Shown here piece by piece: positions 45,899 through 55,635 of a stretch of 64,000 nucleotides of DNA; position 1 is the stretch's first letter, and each line of letters opens with the position of its first letter. The position numbers were made by a program, and so were the translations under genes. The DNA is taken from positions 372,001-436,000 of the forward strand of contig JACGXE010000003.1 of the NCBI GenBank assembly GCA_014138095.1, given 5' to 3'. This DNA comes from Ochrobactrum sp. RH2CCR150. GTDB lineage: Bacteria; Pseudomonadota; Alphaproteobacteria; Rhizobiales; Rhizobiaceae. The notes under the pieces are model-generated. The model saw only the letters and a program-made list of their open reading frames with translations. It ran no database searches and had not been told where the DNA came from.

Positions 45899-48800
45899 TT
45901 AGCGAAGGCGACCGCTGGCATGGGCCAGCATGGTGTAAACCTTGCCGGTATCGGACGTCAGATAGGTCTGCGTCACCATGTTGTCGCGGTCGTTACGGGC
46001 GACATCTTCAAGCAGGCGCTGGAAGTCGTCCATGTAACGGTCCACGGCGCGGCGGAATTCGCCATCCGTCTGATACTTGCGCTTGATGTCGTCAAACGTC
46101 TGCTGGCCCTTGAGCGTGTAGAGGCGACGGGTGAACACGTTGCGCTCGCCACGGCGGTAGCGGTCCCAAAGTTCAACCGATGCTTCGTGATCGATAGCGC
46201 GGGCGATATCGACCGAAAGCGAGTTTAGCGATTCAACCACATGGCTCGGCGAACGCGGAGCGGCGGTTGGCTGTGCCTTTGGCTGAACGGCTTCTTCTTC
46301 CTCACGCGATGCGCGGGCAAGGAGATCGGAAACCCAGCCACGAGGTTTTTCAGCGGTAGCAGCAGGTGCCGTTGCAGCCGGAGCCTTTGGCATTTCAACC
46401 GGACGCTGGCGAACGGCGACATCAGCCTGTGCGACCGGGGCAGCGGGCGCCTGAACCGGGGCCGGGCGCTGTGCAGCGGGTGCAGGACGCGAAACCGGGC
46501 GGTCTGCGCGGCTTTCGCCAACATCGACCAGACGGCCAGACTTGTTGACGATCTCAGCCAGCTCCTTGAGCGCGCTGATCTGCTCACTCACGGCCTTGCG
46601 CATGGCAGTCGTGGTTTCCTTGGCTTCGGCAGGCATATCGAGAACGCCGCGCTTCAGCTCGCCACGCGTGGTGTTCAGCTCGGTGCGGATTTCGCCAGCG
46701 GTGCGACGGATATCGTCGGTTGCTGCCGAGAACTTCTGCGCTGCCTGCTCGACGATCTCCGAAACGCTTTCGCGCATCTTTTCCGCCGATGCTCGGGTTT
46801 GGCCTTCTGCGCGCTGGAATGCCGAAGCAACCAGAGTTTCGAAGGACTGCATGAGCTTTTCGATGCCTTCCGACTTTTCGACGAGGCCGGATGCCAGCTT
46901 GTCGAGCGCCTGCTGGCGGTCGGACAGTGTGGTAACCAGACCGTTCTGAGCCGAATTGATCATGTCGGAGGCCGAGGAAAGAACCTTTCCATGGTCTTCG
47001 AAACGGTCGGCAATGTCGGCAATCTGCGACAGGGTGCTATCGGAAAGCGCACGCAGCGTACCGATATTGGTGTCGATCAGACCGGTCGATGCCTGGAACA
47101 TCTGCGCGGCGCGGTTGGTGTTCTCGACAAAGCTCGACGTGGTGTCGACGAGACGTCCGTCGATGTCAGTCAGGTTGCGCGTTGCAGCGTCGATCAGCTT
47201 GCCAAGCTCGCCATTCGACGTGGAGAGGCGGTCGATCAGCTCGCTGACATTGTCGGAGAGACCAGCCTTTGCCTGCTGAACAGCGGCGATGGTTTCTGCC
47301 GTGCGGTTTGCCAGGGCATTGACCAGAGCGGCATTTTCCGAACGCAGGCGGTCGGTTGCGGCATGGGTTGCTTCTTCAAGCTGCTGTGCCAGACCGCGTC
47401 CGCTATCGGCAAGGCGCTGTACCAGCGGCTCTGCCGTATCGTTGAGGATCTTGGTGATTTCCTGCGAGCGGGCAGAGAGAACTGCATTGAGTTCACGCGT
47501 GCGCTCTTCAAGCGTAACAGCCGTCGTATCCGTGACCTGCGCGATGCGGGCTTCCACAGAACCGAGTTCCATTGTGATGCGCGAGCCAATGTCACCGAGA
47601 CGGGTGGCAATTGCGTCGGCGCGTTCAGCAAGACGGGCTTCGGTGCCTGCCAGATTGTCGGCAACGCTGACCGAGAAGGTTTCGCTATGACCGGCAAGGG
47701 TCTCGCTCGTCTTCGATGCGGTATCGGCGATGCGAGCCTCGATAGCGCTGAGTTCGCCGGTGAGGCGGTTCTCGATGGCTTCCAGGCCGCTCGCAATAGC
47801 GCCAGCGCGTTCATTGAGGCGGATTTCGGTGCCTGCCAGATTATCGACAACGCTGGCTGCAAAAGCTTCGCTGTGACCGGCAAGGGTCTCGCTCGTCTTG
47901 GTTGCCGTATCGGCAATGCGTGCTTCGATGGAACCGAGTTCGCCGGTAAGGCGGGTTTCAATGTCGCCAAGGCGTCCGGCAATCACGTCGGCGCGGTCAC
48001 CGAGACGTGCTTCCGTACCCGACAGATTGTCGATCAGGCGCGCGCTGAAGGCTTCGCCGAAGCCATCCAGAGCCTGACCGGCCTTGGCAGCTTCTGCGGA
48101 AAGTGTGCTTGCAGCTTCGCCGATCTTCTCACGCAGCGAGGTGGCAACAACACCGGCGCTCTGTTCCAGCGCACGGCGAACATTGTCGACGCCGATAGAT
48201 AGCGCCTTTTCCATGGTCTGCGTGCGTTCTTCGATAATGCCGGTCTGGCCTGCGAAAGCATCGTTGATGACGGCGCTGCTATCCGCAATGACGTTACGCA
48301 GGTTGGCAGTATGCTCTTCAATGGCGCCGTTCTGACCCGCGAATGCCTGATTGATGACGGCTCCGCTTTCAGCGATGACACTGCGCAGATTGGCGGTGTG
48401 TCCTTCGATAATGCCGGTCTGACCTTCGAAAGCCTGACCGATTGCCGAAGCACTGTCGGCAATTGCGCCGCGCAGATTGGCGGTACGCTGATCCAGAACA
48501 TCGCTGTGGTCTTGCAGGGACTGGTTGAGCGAAGAGGTGCTGTCGCTGAGCGTTGCGCGGATGGCCGCTGCACGCGTTTCAATCGTCTGCTCATGGCCGT
48601 TCAGAATGTCGACCAGCGAGTCGTTATGGTTGCTCAGAACAGCGCGCAGGCCGCTTGTGCGTTCTTCAACATGACGAACATGTTCGCCAAGCGTTGCTTC
48701 GAAAGCATCGCGTCCGGCTGCGATGGATTGGCCGAGCGTCGCGGCGCGTTCGTCCAGAATGCGTGCCAGCGAAGACTGGTTGTCGGCAATGAGCGCCTGA

Positions 48801-50986
48801 AGCGAGTTGACGCGTTCATCAAAGGCGCGCGCCATGACTTCGCGATTTTCATTGAAATTATCGCGCATTGCAGCCGTGCGTTCATCCATCAGCTGAGCAA
48901 GCATGGCCTGATTGCCGGTGATGACGGTATGCAGCGCGGTAGCGCGTTCTTCGAGCGAGCGGGCATGATCGGCAAAGCTCGCATCCAGCAGGGCCGAATG
49001 GCTCGCCATGGCCTGCCGCAGCGCATTGGTACGCTCTGCCAGAATGGCGGCATGATTGTCGGCGACAGAGTTGAGCGCCGACGCGCTGCCGTCAATCGCA
49101 TTGCGAATGTCATCGGTGCGGGCCGCCAGCGTATCGGCGTGTCCGCGGATAACTTCCGAAACACGGTCGGTTTCGCCTTCCAGCGAAGCGGCCAGCACAT
49201 CGCGGCTTTCGGCCAGCTTGCCTGCAAAGGCCGCTGCCTTTTCACCGAGAAGATTGCCGACGCTTTCACCGATCGAGGTCAGATCGTCGCTGATCTTCGT
49301 CTTGGTTTCATCGATCATCGAGCTCAGCGAAGCGCGACCGCCGGAGAAGGTCTCGGCGATTTCACGCGTGCGGGCGATAAGGTTTTCGTTGATCTGACGC
49401 GAACGGGTTTCGAGAGCGGCGTTGAGCTTTTCTGTGCTGCTGTCGAGTGCATGGGCGCGAGCCTCGAACTCGGAAAGCAGGGCATGACCGCGTTCGGACA
49501 AGGTGCCTTCCAGATTGGCAAGGCGCGTGTCGAATTCGCTGACCATCGATTCCGTGGAGCTGCCAAGCAGATTGGCAATGCCAGCGGCACGTTCGTCGAG
49601 AGCTGTCGTGAAGCGTTCGGAAATCGTGCGGGACTGTTCGTCCAGCGTCGCGATACGCGTATCGAGCAGATTGGCAAAAGCCTCGCCCGAAGTCGTGATG
49701 CGCGAGCCGATGTCGCCGGTCCGGGTTTCAATGGCTTCAGCAATAGAGCTGCCGCTTTCATTGATGCTGCCGATCAGGCGTTCGCCGGATTCGCTCAACA
49801 GCGAGCTGAGTTGCTGGGAAGCAGACAGAACATTGTCGCGAATGATGTTGGATGCGCTCGACAGTTCTTCCTTGAGCTGTTCATGCGCGCCGGAAATCGA
49901 GGAGCGGACGCGTTCAGCATGACTGACAACGGCTTCACGCTCATTACCCAGATCACCGACCAACGAACGAATACGAACTTCATTGTCGCTATAGGCGCGT
50001 TCAAGCTGATTGACTTCAGACTGAACGAGGGTTTCCAGCTCGACCGCACGGGCAAGCGTGCGCTCGATGCCTTCATTCATTGCAGCCACTTCGCGGCGCA
50101 CGGCCTGGCTCAGCGTCGAAACGCGGTCAGCCGATACGGCTTCCGGCTGAAGCAGCTTCATGGCGGCTTCAGACATGCTGCGCGCAGCGTTGTGCATTTC
50201 CTGCGCACGCTTCACAAGCTGCGCAAAGCCCCAGAACATGGCGACGGGCAGGGCAACGCCTGCAACCACACCAATGCCTGCAGGTGAGGTGAAGAAGTTT
50301 TGGGTGGCTTCAAGACTGGAGAAGACAGTCGGATCGATAGCCTTGCTAATCGCGACGCCACCGGCGGCCCAAAGCACGCTGATCGCCGTCGTGGTCCAGT
50401 AAAGCTTGGATGTACGCTCGGTTACACGGCGCGGTGCGGTCGCGATAGCGCGGTCGTTGCGGGAATCGTCATTGGCGGGCGTGCGCGCAGCAGGTGTTGC
50501 AACGCTGACGGTTGCTGCCGGAGCGACAGGACGCAGGATGGCTTCCGGAGCTTCCGGCACGTCTGCAAGCTGAGGCGAAGGAGCGGCTTGCGTCGTGTCG
50601 GGCTTAACCGGGGCAGGTTTGTGCGGCGTATTGGCGACGATTTGCTGTATTGGCTGCTGCACGGAAGGCGCGGCTTTGACCACCGGCGGCACGGGCGGCG
50701 CGGCAGGCGTGGCGATGACGGATGCAGAAACGATGGGCGCGACCCTGGTTTCGATTGCCGCTGCTGCGACCTTCGCCGGCTCTGCTGCCTTCGTGTTCTG
50801 TTCCGCGACCAGCTCTTCAGCAGCGCGCGAAATCTGCTCTTCCAGATCGTCGACCGAGAAGCTCTCGTCGAACGCACTTAAGTCCATATCGATATCGAGA
50901 TCATCACCGAAGTCGATGTCGAGTGCCTGTTCTAGTGCCTTTTCAACCTCAAGGTCGAGCTTCTGTGCCTTGGATTTGGAAGCCAT
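45899..50986 (-). CDS. rgsE: giant repeat-rich membrane protein, RgsE/GPR (growth pole ring) family candidate
   Basis: Protein of 1695 residues. An acidic N terminus (about 20-60) and a Pro/Ala-rich linker precede two membrane helices (about 196-214 and 236-257). About 1200 residues of Ala/Glu/Arg-rich helix follow, apolipoprotein-like, with a 29-residue repeat and three copies of a 62-residue repeat. A second Pro-rich linker (about 1500-1590) leads to a compact conserved domain of about 100 residues containing LWDRYRRGERNVFTRRLY and the final YLTSDTGKVYTMLAH. This layout is that of GPR of Agrobacterium and RgsE of Sinorhizobium, which form a ring at the growing pole. The start has GAGGTAGG seven bases upstream. 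It is monocistronic. Confidence 0.8.
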   Translation of the reverse strand: MASKSKAQKLDLEVEKALEQALDIDFGDDLDIDMDLSAFDESFSVDDLEEQISRAAEELVAEQNTKAAEPAKVAAAAIETRVAPIVSASVIATPAAPPVPPVVKAAPSVQQPIQQIVANTPHKPAPVKPDTTQAAPSPQLADVPEAPEAILRPVAPAATVSVATPAARTPANDDSRNDRAIATAPRRVTERTSKLYWTTTAISVLWAAGGVAISKAIDPTVFSSLEATQNFFTSPAGIGVVAGVALPVAMFWGFAQLVKRAQEMHNAARSMSEAAMKLLQPEAVSADRVSTLSQAVRREVAAMNEGIERTLARAVELETLVQSEVNQLERAYSDNEVRIRSLVGDLGNEREAVVSHAERVRSSISGAHEQLKEELSSASNIIRDNVLSASQQLSSLLSESGERLIGSINESGSSIAEAIETRTGDIGSRITTSGEAFANLLDTRIATLDEQSRTISERFTTALDERAAGIANLLGSSTESMVSEFDTRLANLEGTLSERGHALLSEFEARAHALDSSTEKLNAALETRSRQINENLIARTREIAETFSGGRASLSSMIDETKTKISDDLTSIGESVGNLLGEKAAAFAGKLAESRDVLAASLEGETDRVSEVIRGHADTLAARTDDIRNAIDGSASALNSVADNHAAILAERTNALRQAMASHSALLDASFADHARSLEERATALHTVITGNQAMLAQLMDERTAAMRDNFNENREVMARAFDERVNSLQALIADNQSSLARILDERAATLGQSIAAGRDAFEATLGEHVRHVEERTSGLRAVLSNHNDSLVDILNGHEQTIETRAAAIRATLSDSTSSLNQSLQDHSDVLDQRTANLRGAIADSASAIGQAFEGQTGIIEGHTANLRSVIAESGAVINQAFAGQNGAIEEHTANLRNVIADSSAVINDAFAGQTGIIEERTQTMEKALSIGVDNVRRALEQSAGVVATSLREKIGEAASTLSAEAAKAGQALDGFGEAFSARLIDNLSGTEARLGDRADVIAGRLGDIETRLTGELGSIEARIADTATKTSETLAGHSEAFAASVVDNLAGTEIRLNERAGAIASGLEAIENRLTGELSAIEARIADTASKTSETLAGHSETFSVSVADNLAGTEARLAERADAIATRLGDIGSRITMELGSVEARIAQVTDTTAVTLEERTRELNAVLSARSQEITKILNDTAEPLVQRLADSGRGLAQQLEEATHAATDRLRSENAALVNALANRTAETIAAVQQAKAGLSDNVSELIDRLSTSNGELGKLIDAATRNLTDIDGRLVDTTSSFVENTNRAAQMFQASTGLIDTNIGTLRALSDSTLSQIADIADRFEDHGKVLSSASDMINSAQNGLVTTLSDRQQALDKLASGLVEKSEGIEKLMQSFETLVASAFQRAEGQTRASAEKMRESVSEIVEQAAQKFSAATDDIRRTAGEIRTELNTTRGELKRGVLDMPAEAKETTTAMRKAVSEQISALKELAEIVNKSGRLVDVGESRADRPVSRPAPAAQRPAPVQAPAAPVAQADVAVRQRPVEMPKAPAATAPAATAEKPRGWVSDLLARASREEEEAVQPKAQPTAAPRSPSHVVESLNSLSVDIARAIDHEASVELWDRYRRGERNVFTRRLYTLKGQQTFDDIKRKYQTDGEFRRAVDRYMDDFQRLLEDVARNDRDNMVTQTYLTSDTGKVYTMLAHASGRLR
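47468..48025 (-). repeat. three tandem 186-bp (62-residue) repeats in the RgsE/GPR-like gene
   Basis: The word CAGATTGTCG or CAGATTATCG recurs at 47651, 47837 and 48023, exactly 186 bases apart. In protein, each unit begins L-(A/S)-G-T-E-x-R-L and includes IEARIADT and ETLAGHSE; the third copy is degenerate in its second half. Confidence 0.85.
48210..48560 (-). repeat. 87-bp (29-residue) repeats in the RgsE/GPR-like gene
   Basis: A CGCAGATTGGCGGT-like word recurs at 48297, 48384 and 48471, with a diverged copy at about 48558: exactly 87 bases apart. The protein unit is 29 residues around HTANLR-VIA-S-AVIN-AF. Twenty-nine residues equal four heptads plus one, fitting a long continuous helix or coiled coil. 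Weaker copies run on through most of the central region. Confidence 0.8.
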
Positions 50987-51942
<956 letters not shown>

Positions 51943-51946
51943 GAGG

Positions 51947-52564
51947 ATGGCAGCGGCTCCGGGGATCGGTATAAAAAACGATATAGCGATCATCGGGGCA
52001 GGGCCGGTAGCACTCTTCGCCGTTTTCCAGCTCGGCGTGTTCGGATTTAAATGCCAGCTGATTGATGCGCTGGATCGGCCGGGCGGACAATGCACGGTCT
52101 TTTATCCCGACAAGCCGATTTTCGATATTCCGGGCTTCCCGACGATTATGGGCGACGAACTGGTGTCGCGGCTCCTGGAGCAGATCACGCCTTACAGTCC
52201 TGCATTCCATTACGGTCAAACGCTCACTGCGCTGAAACGTGCAGGAGAGCGCTTTGTCCTGATCACAGACAAGGCTGGCTCATTGCAGGCTGATGCCGTG
52301 GTGATCGCTTCGGGTTTGGGGGCGTTCGGGCGGGATGGTCAGATCATGCGTCCTGATCCATTGACCGAACTTGGCTTGGAGAGGAATGGCAATGCGATTG
52401 CTGTTTCGCCCGAAAGCTTCGCAACATCACAGCCCGATATTTATGCGATTGGCGATGCCTGTCACTATCCGGGCAAATTGAAGCTGATCCTGTCCGGCTT
52501 TCATGAAGCCGCTCTCATGACGCAGGCCGTGCGCAAGCGATTACAGAAAGCCGGTTCTTTATAA
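51947..52564 (+). CDS. truncated ferredoxin-NADP reductase-like flavoprotein without NADPH domain
   Basis: Protein of 205 residues of the thioredoxin-reductase-like FNR family, which normally has about 340. The N-terminal FAD half is present: IIGAGPVA (16-22), DRPGGQCTVFYPDKP (43-57), DIPGFPTI and the VVIASGLGAFG strand (118-128). The sequence then jumps straight to the C-terminal FAD segment, PDIYAIGDACHYPGKLKLIL (163-182). The central NADPH-binding domain of about 130 residues (GGGxSA type loop) is missing, in frame, with the junction near residues 128-136. The reading frame is otherwise clean, and GG at the active-site end of FNRs is kept. It lies four bases after the ferredoxin gene. It may be a degraded FNR or a working FAD-only protein. 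Confidence 0.8.
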   Translation: MAAAPGIGIKNDIAIIGAGPVALFAVFQLGVFGFKCQLIDALDRPGGQCTVFYPDKPIFDIPGFPTIMGDELVSRLLEQITPYSPAFHYGQTLTALKRAGERFVLITDKAGSLQADAVVIASGLGAFGRDGQIMRPDPLTELGLERNGNAIAVSPESFATSQPDIYAIGDACHYPGKLKLILSGFHEAALMTQAVRKRLQKAGSL

Positions 52565-53185
52565 TCAGCGTGGCAGCTGGTTCATCTTTTCAAGGCGATA
52601 AGTCAAAAGGCGCTCGAAGCGCTTTTCAAAATTGATTGTCTCGACGCGGTCGAAGCGTTGCTGGGCCTCGTCATGTTCTTCCATCAGACGCGCGGTGATC
52701 TTGTCGATATCCTTGCGCAAAACGGCGCAATCCGAACGCGACCGAAGTGCACGTATCTGCCGTTCCATCTCGCTGGCATGGCTGCGTGCGATGACGATGT
52801 GGCTTTCCTCGTGACGGCGAATATCCTGATAAAGCGTGTCCCAGATCAGCGCCAGTTCCGGCGTCGCCTTGCGGCGTTGCGCCCAGCGCGGCAACGAGAC
52901 TTTTGCGTGAACATTGACGTAGACGTCCTGCACTTTGCACGCCTTACCCGTTGCGCGGCCATAACGGACCTTGGCATCAAAGCGGATTTCCGCTGCGCCC
53001 GGATGATGCTGTCCGGTTTTCTTCAGAAAGGGGCCGCTACGGGACAGTGCCTTATCCAGTTCGGCGGCTGTCTTGCCATTAATGGTGTAATATTTGAATT
53101 CACGGAAGATAGAGGCGGCGTCGGCCTGAGATGCAACGATTGCCAGAGCTGCGCCAAAAGCCAGAATCCGCTTTTTAAAAATCAT
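52565..53185 (-). CDS. exported DUF922 protein with HExxH motif
   Basis: Protein of 206 residues from MIFKKRILAFGAALA, with a signal peptide cleaved after ADA near residue 23; the frame extends to 53326 but without a signal. The DUF922 family are predicted secreted zinc proteases; the core motif here is IRRHEESHIVIARSHASEM near residue 118-136, with HEESH as the HExxH site. YYTINGKTAAELDKAL at the start is the other family hallmark. It directly abuts the flavoprotein stop tail-to-tail with no terminator between. Substrate unknown. Confidence 0.88.
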   Translation of the reverse strand: MIFKKRILAFGAALAIVASQADAASIFREFKYYTINGKTAAELDKALSRSGPFLKKTGQHHPGAAEIRFDAKVRYGRATGKACKVQDVYVNVHAKVSLPRWAQRRKATPELALIWDTLYQDIRRHEESHIVIARSHASEMERQIRALRSRSDCAVLRKDIDKITARLMEEHDEAQQRFDRVETINFEKRFERLLTYRLEKMNQLPR

Positions 53186-53346
53186 ATCCTGGCACCTTTT
53201 TTCTGAACTCTGAATAAACTCAAATTTTGCCGTCGCAGCTTGGCATGCAAACGTCAAGAGAACTATAACGCATCTCGTTAAATGACATTCGACCAGCTTG
53301 GTTGCATCGCGGGTCATAATTAGCATCTATACAGGAATAACCGGAA

Positions 53347-54195
53347 ATGGCGAAAATCTGGCATCTGGCTCACGGGCGTAGCTTGGAGTTCGGGGAAAAG
53401 TCCGTGATCATGGGCATTCTTAATGTCACGCCGGATTCCTTTTCTGATGGCGGGCATCACAGCGAATTCGAAACGGCGCTCGCTGCTGCCGGAAAGATGA
53501 TTGAGGACGGCGCCACCATCATCGATGTCGGCGGGGAATCGACCCGTCCGGGCGCGGAAAGCGTCGATGCGATAACCGAACAGGGCCGTGTCGTGCCGGT
53601 CATCAAGGCGCTGACGGAACGTTTCGGCTGCATCATTTCCGTCGATACCTATCGGGCATCGACCGCCAGAGCAGCGGTGGAGGCTGGTGCGCATATCGTC
53701 AACGATGTTTGGGGCTTGCAACGCGAACCGGCTATTGCCGATGTTGCTCGCGAAACCGGGGCGGGCCTTGTTATCATGCATACGACCCGTGAGCGGGAAA
53801 TTGATCCCGATGTCATCGAGGATCGCGCTGTTTTTCTGAATAAGTCACTGGAGATTGCAGCCGCAGCAGGTATCGATCGATCCCGCATTGTTCTCGATCC
53901 AGGTTTTGGCTTCGGCAAGACTGTTGAAGACGACGTGGTTTTGATGGCGCGGATGGAGGAATTGCAGCGTTTTGGTTATCCGTGGCTGGTCGGCACCTCC
54001 CGCAAACGCTTTGTGGGCACGATCACAGGTGAGACCGACCCGTTGAAGCGTGATATAGCTACATCTGCGACTTCGGTGGCGTTGCGACTGGCAGGAGCCG
54101 ACATCTTTCGCGTTCACAATGTCGCTTTTAATAGAGACGCTCTTGCAGTTGCGGATGCTATCCTGCAAGTGAAGCGCAGCCAAAACAGAAAGTGA
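53347..54195 (+). CDS. folP: dihydropteroate synthase
   Basis: Protein of 282 residues. It joins p-aminobenzoate to dihydropterin pyrophosphate in folate synthesis; target of sulfonamides. Motifs: GILNVTPDSFSDGG near residue 22, GGESTRPGA near 60, SVDTYRAS near 101, VLDPGFGFGKT near 183 and the terminal SRKRF / RVHNV elements. It leads folP-folB-folK with spacings of four bases and a four-base overlap. Confidence 0.97.
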   Translation: MAKIWHLAHGRSLEFGEKSVIMGILNVTPDSFSDGGHHSEFETALAAAGKMIEDGATIIDVGGESTRPGAESVDAITEQGRVVPVIKALTERFGCIISVDTYRASTARAAVEAGAHIVNDVWGLQREPAIADVARETGAGLVIMHTTREREIDPDVIEDRAVFLNKSLEIAAAAGIDRSRIVLDPGFGFGKTVEDDVVLMARMEELQRFGYPWLVGTSRKRFVGTITGETDPLKRDIATSATSVALRLAGADIFRVHNVAFNRDALAVADAILQVKRSQNRK

Positions 54196-54199
54196 AGCC

Positions 54200-54559
54200 G
54201 TGTACACGATCCGGATTATGAATTGCGCATTCTTTGCGCACCACGGCGTGTTCGATGAAGAACACAAACTCGGTCAGCGTTTTTATGTCGACGCCATTCT
54301 GGATGTCGATCCGGGCAACGCGCTGGAAAGCGACGATATTGAAGGAACCGTCCATTACGGGACGGCTTTCACGGTGATCGAGGAAATCATCACCGGCCGT
54401 CAGCGTTATCTGATTGAAACGCTGGCGCTTGATGTCGCCAAGGCTCTGAGCAAGCGGTTTCCGCAGGTCAAACGCGCGGAAATCACCGTTCGCAAGCCCA
54501 ATGCGCCGGTGCCGGGTGTTCTGGATCATGTCGAGGTTACGGTGGTCTATCCGCAGTGA
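54200..54559 (+). CDS. folB: dihydroneopterin aldolase
   Basis: Protein of 119 residues with a GTG start four bases after folP. It converts dihydroneopterin to 6-hydroxymethyl-dihydropterin and glycolaldehyde. The FFAHHGVFDEEHKLGQRF segment near residue 11 carries the conserved His and Glu, and the catalytic Lys region is VRKPNAPVPG near 98. Length is standard. The stop overlaps the GTG of folK. Confidence 0.95.
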   Translation: MYTIRIMNCAFFAHHGVFDEEHKLGQRFYVDAILDVDPGNALESDDIEGTVHYGTAFTVIEEIITGRQRYLIETLALDVAKALSKRFPQVKRAEITVRKPNAPVPGVLDHVEVTVVYPQ

Positions 54560-55089
54560 GCATAGCCGGAGGACCTTATCGCGCCTGGCTTGGCCTTGGC
54601 GGGAATATTGACGACCCCGTTATTTCGATGGCCAGTGCGTTGCGGATGCTGGATGCGCGTGCCGATACAAACGTCATGGCCGTTTCGTCCGTCTATCGCA
54701 CCCCGCCATGGGGCAAGACAGATCAGGCTTGGTTTCACAATGCCTGCGCAGAGTTGGAAACCACACTCGAACCGCTTGAACTCATTGCAACATGTCTCGA
54801 TGTCGAGCGCTCACTGAAACGTGTGCGGCTCGAGCGTTGGGGACCGCGTATTATCGATATCGACATTCTGGCGATGAAAGACGCTGCCGGGCAGCCGATA
54901 ACGATGGCTCTACCGGAACTCCAGCTACCCCATCCGCGCATGCAGGAACGGGCCTTCGTTCTTGTGCCCCTCAACGATATCGCACCGTCACTGGTGGTTG
55001 CCGGACGTGCGATTGCTGAGTGGAAAGCTGATATTCCATCATCTGAAATAGAAAAAGCCCGCACGGATGCGGGCTGGTGGAACCAATAA
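54556..55089 (+). CDS. folK: 2-amino-4-hydroxy-6-hydroxymethyldihydropteridine pyrophosphokinase
   Basis: Protein of 177 residues, GTG start in a four-base overlap with folB. HPPK transfers pyrophosphate from ATP to hydroxymethyl-dihydropterin. Motifs: WLGLGGNIDDP near residue 10, SSVYRTPPWG near 48, ERWGPRIIDIDIL near 94-107 with the two magnesium aspartates, and LPHPRMQERAFVL near 122. The 3' end of the gene contains a perfect hairpin that serves the opposite strand. Confidence 0.96.
   Translation: MSIAGGPYRAWLGLGGNIDDPVISMASALRMLDARADTNVMAVSSVYRTPPWGKTDQAWFHNACAELETTLEPLELIATCLDVERSLKRVRLERWGPRIIDIDILAMKDAAGQPITMALPELQLPHPRMQERAFVLVPLNDIAPSLVVAGRAIAEWKADIPSSEIEKARTDAGWWNQ
55056..55075 (-). 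terminator. minus-strand terminator embedded in the 3' end of folK
   Basis: Eight-bp stem AGCCCGCA/TGCGGGCT (55056-55063 with 55068-55075), loop CGGA, with the A run on its plus-strand 5' side. It lies inside folK coding sequence and fits the convergent gene that ends at 55102. Confidence 0.7.
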
Positions 55090-55101
55090 AACTGTAAAAA
55101 A

Positions 55102-55635
55102 TCAGTTCTTGGCGATGCTGCCGACGGCGACATTATCAATGCGCTTGAGGCTCATGCCTATGACCGGAACGAGTTCCTTTTCGACGCGCACGGACACGGT
55201 GACATTCATCGTGTTCTGATCGGAAACGCGGGCCAGCATGGCGCCGTTCAGCTGTTTGCGATTGAGGCCGAAAACCATCTTGTTACCGCTGACAGAACCC
55301 GACGTCACGTCGAGGCCTTTACCTTCCGAACCGTCGTTGAACTTGCCGGAATAACCGGAGCCGACGCGGGTGACGGTTGCCTTCATGGGTTGCGAAAAGA
55401 CGCCGACGCGGCAGCTGCCATCCAGCGTCATGCCAACCGCATCATCCGGCGTGGAGCCAGCAAGATTGCAGACGAATTTGGTGCCCTTATACTTGCCGGC
55501 CACGATTTCACCGGGGCCGGACCACTGGCCTTCGATCGTCTGGAAAAACTGCTTGTCCTTGTCTGCGGCCAGAACCGGCGCAGCGGAAAGCGAGACGGGC
55601 AGCAGCGTCAGGCAGGCAGCGATGCAATTCTTCAT
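55102..55635 (-). CDS. exported protein of unknown function
   Basis: Protein of 177 residues with a signal peptide (MKNCIAACLTLLPVSLSAAP, cleavage after LAA near 24). The mature protein is rich in Gly, Thr, Val and short beta patterns, with two cysteines (CNLAG and GSCRVG) that could pair. It begins FFQTIEGQWSGPGEIVAGKY, which reads like a lipocalin-type or avidin-like beta barrel start (GxW), but I recognise no named family. I believe similar proteins occur across Rhizobiales. It is convergent with the fol operon, with its terminator inside folK. Confidence 0.72.
   Translation of the reverse strand: MKNCIAACLTLLPVSLSAAPVLAADKDKQFFQTIEGQWSGPGEIVAGKYKGTKFVCNLAGSTPDDAVGMTLDGSCRVGVFSQPMKATVTRVGSGYSGKFNDGSEGKGLDVTSGSVSGNKMVFGLNRKQLNGAMLARVSDQNTMNVTVSVRVEKELVPVIGMSLKRIDNVAVGSIAKN

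Noticed and set aside
46241..50287. Two long plus-strand frames (about 650 codons each) opposite the rgsE-like gene
   Set aside because: They are mirror frames caused by GC-rich codon bias; no family motifs, no ribosome binding sites, and the minus-strand frame is a full, structured protein with a terminator.
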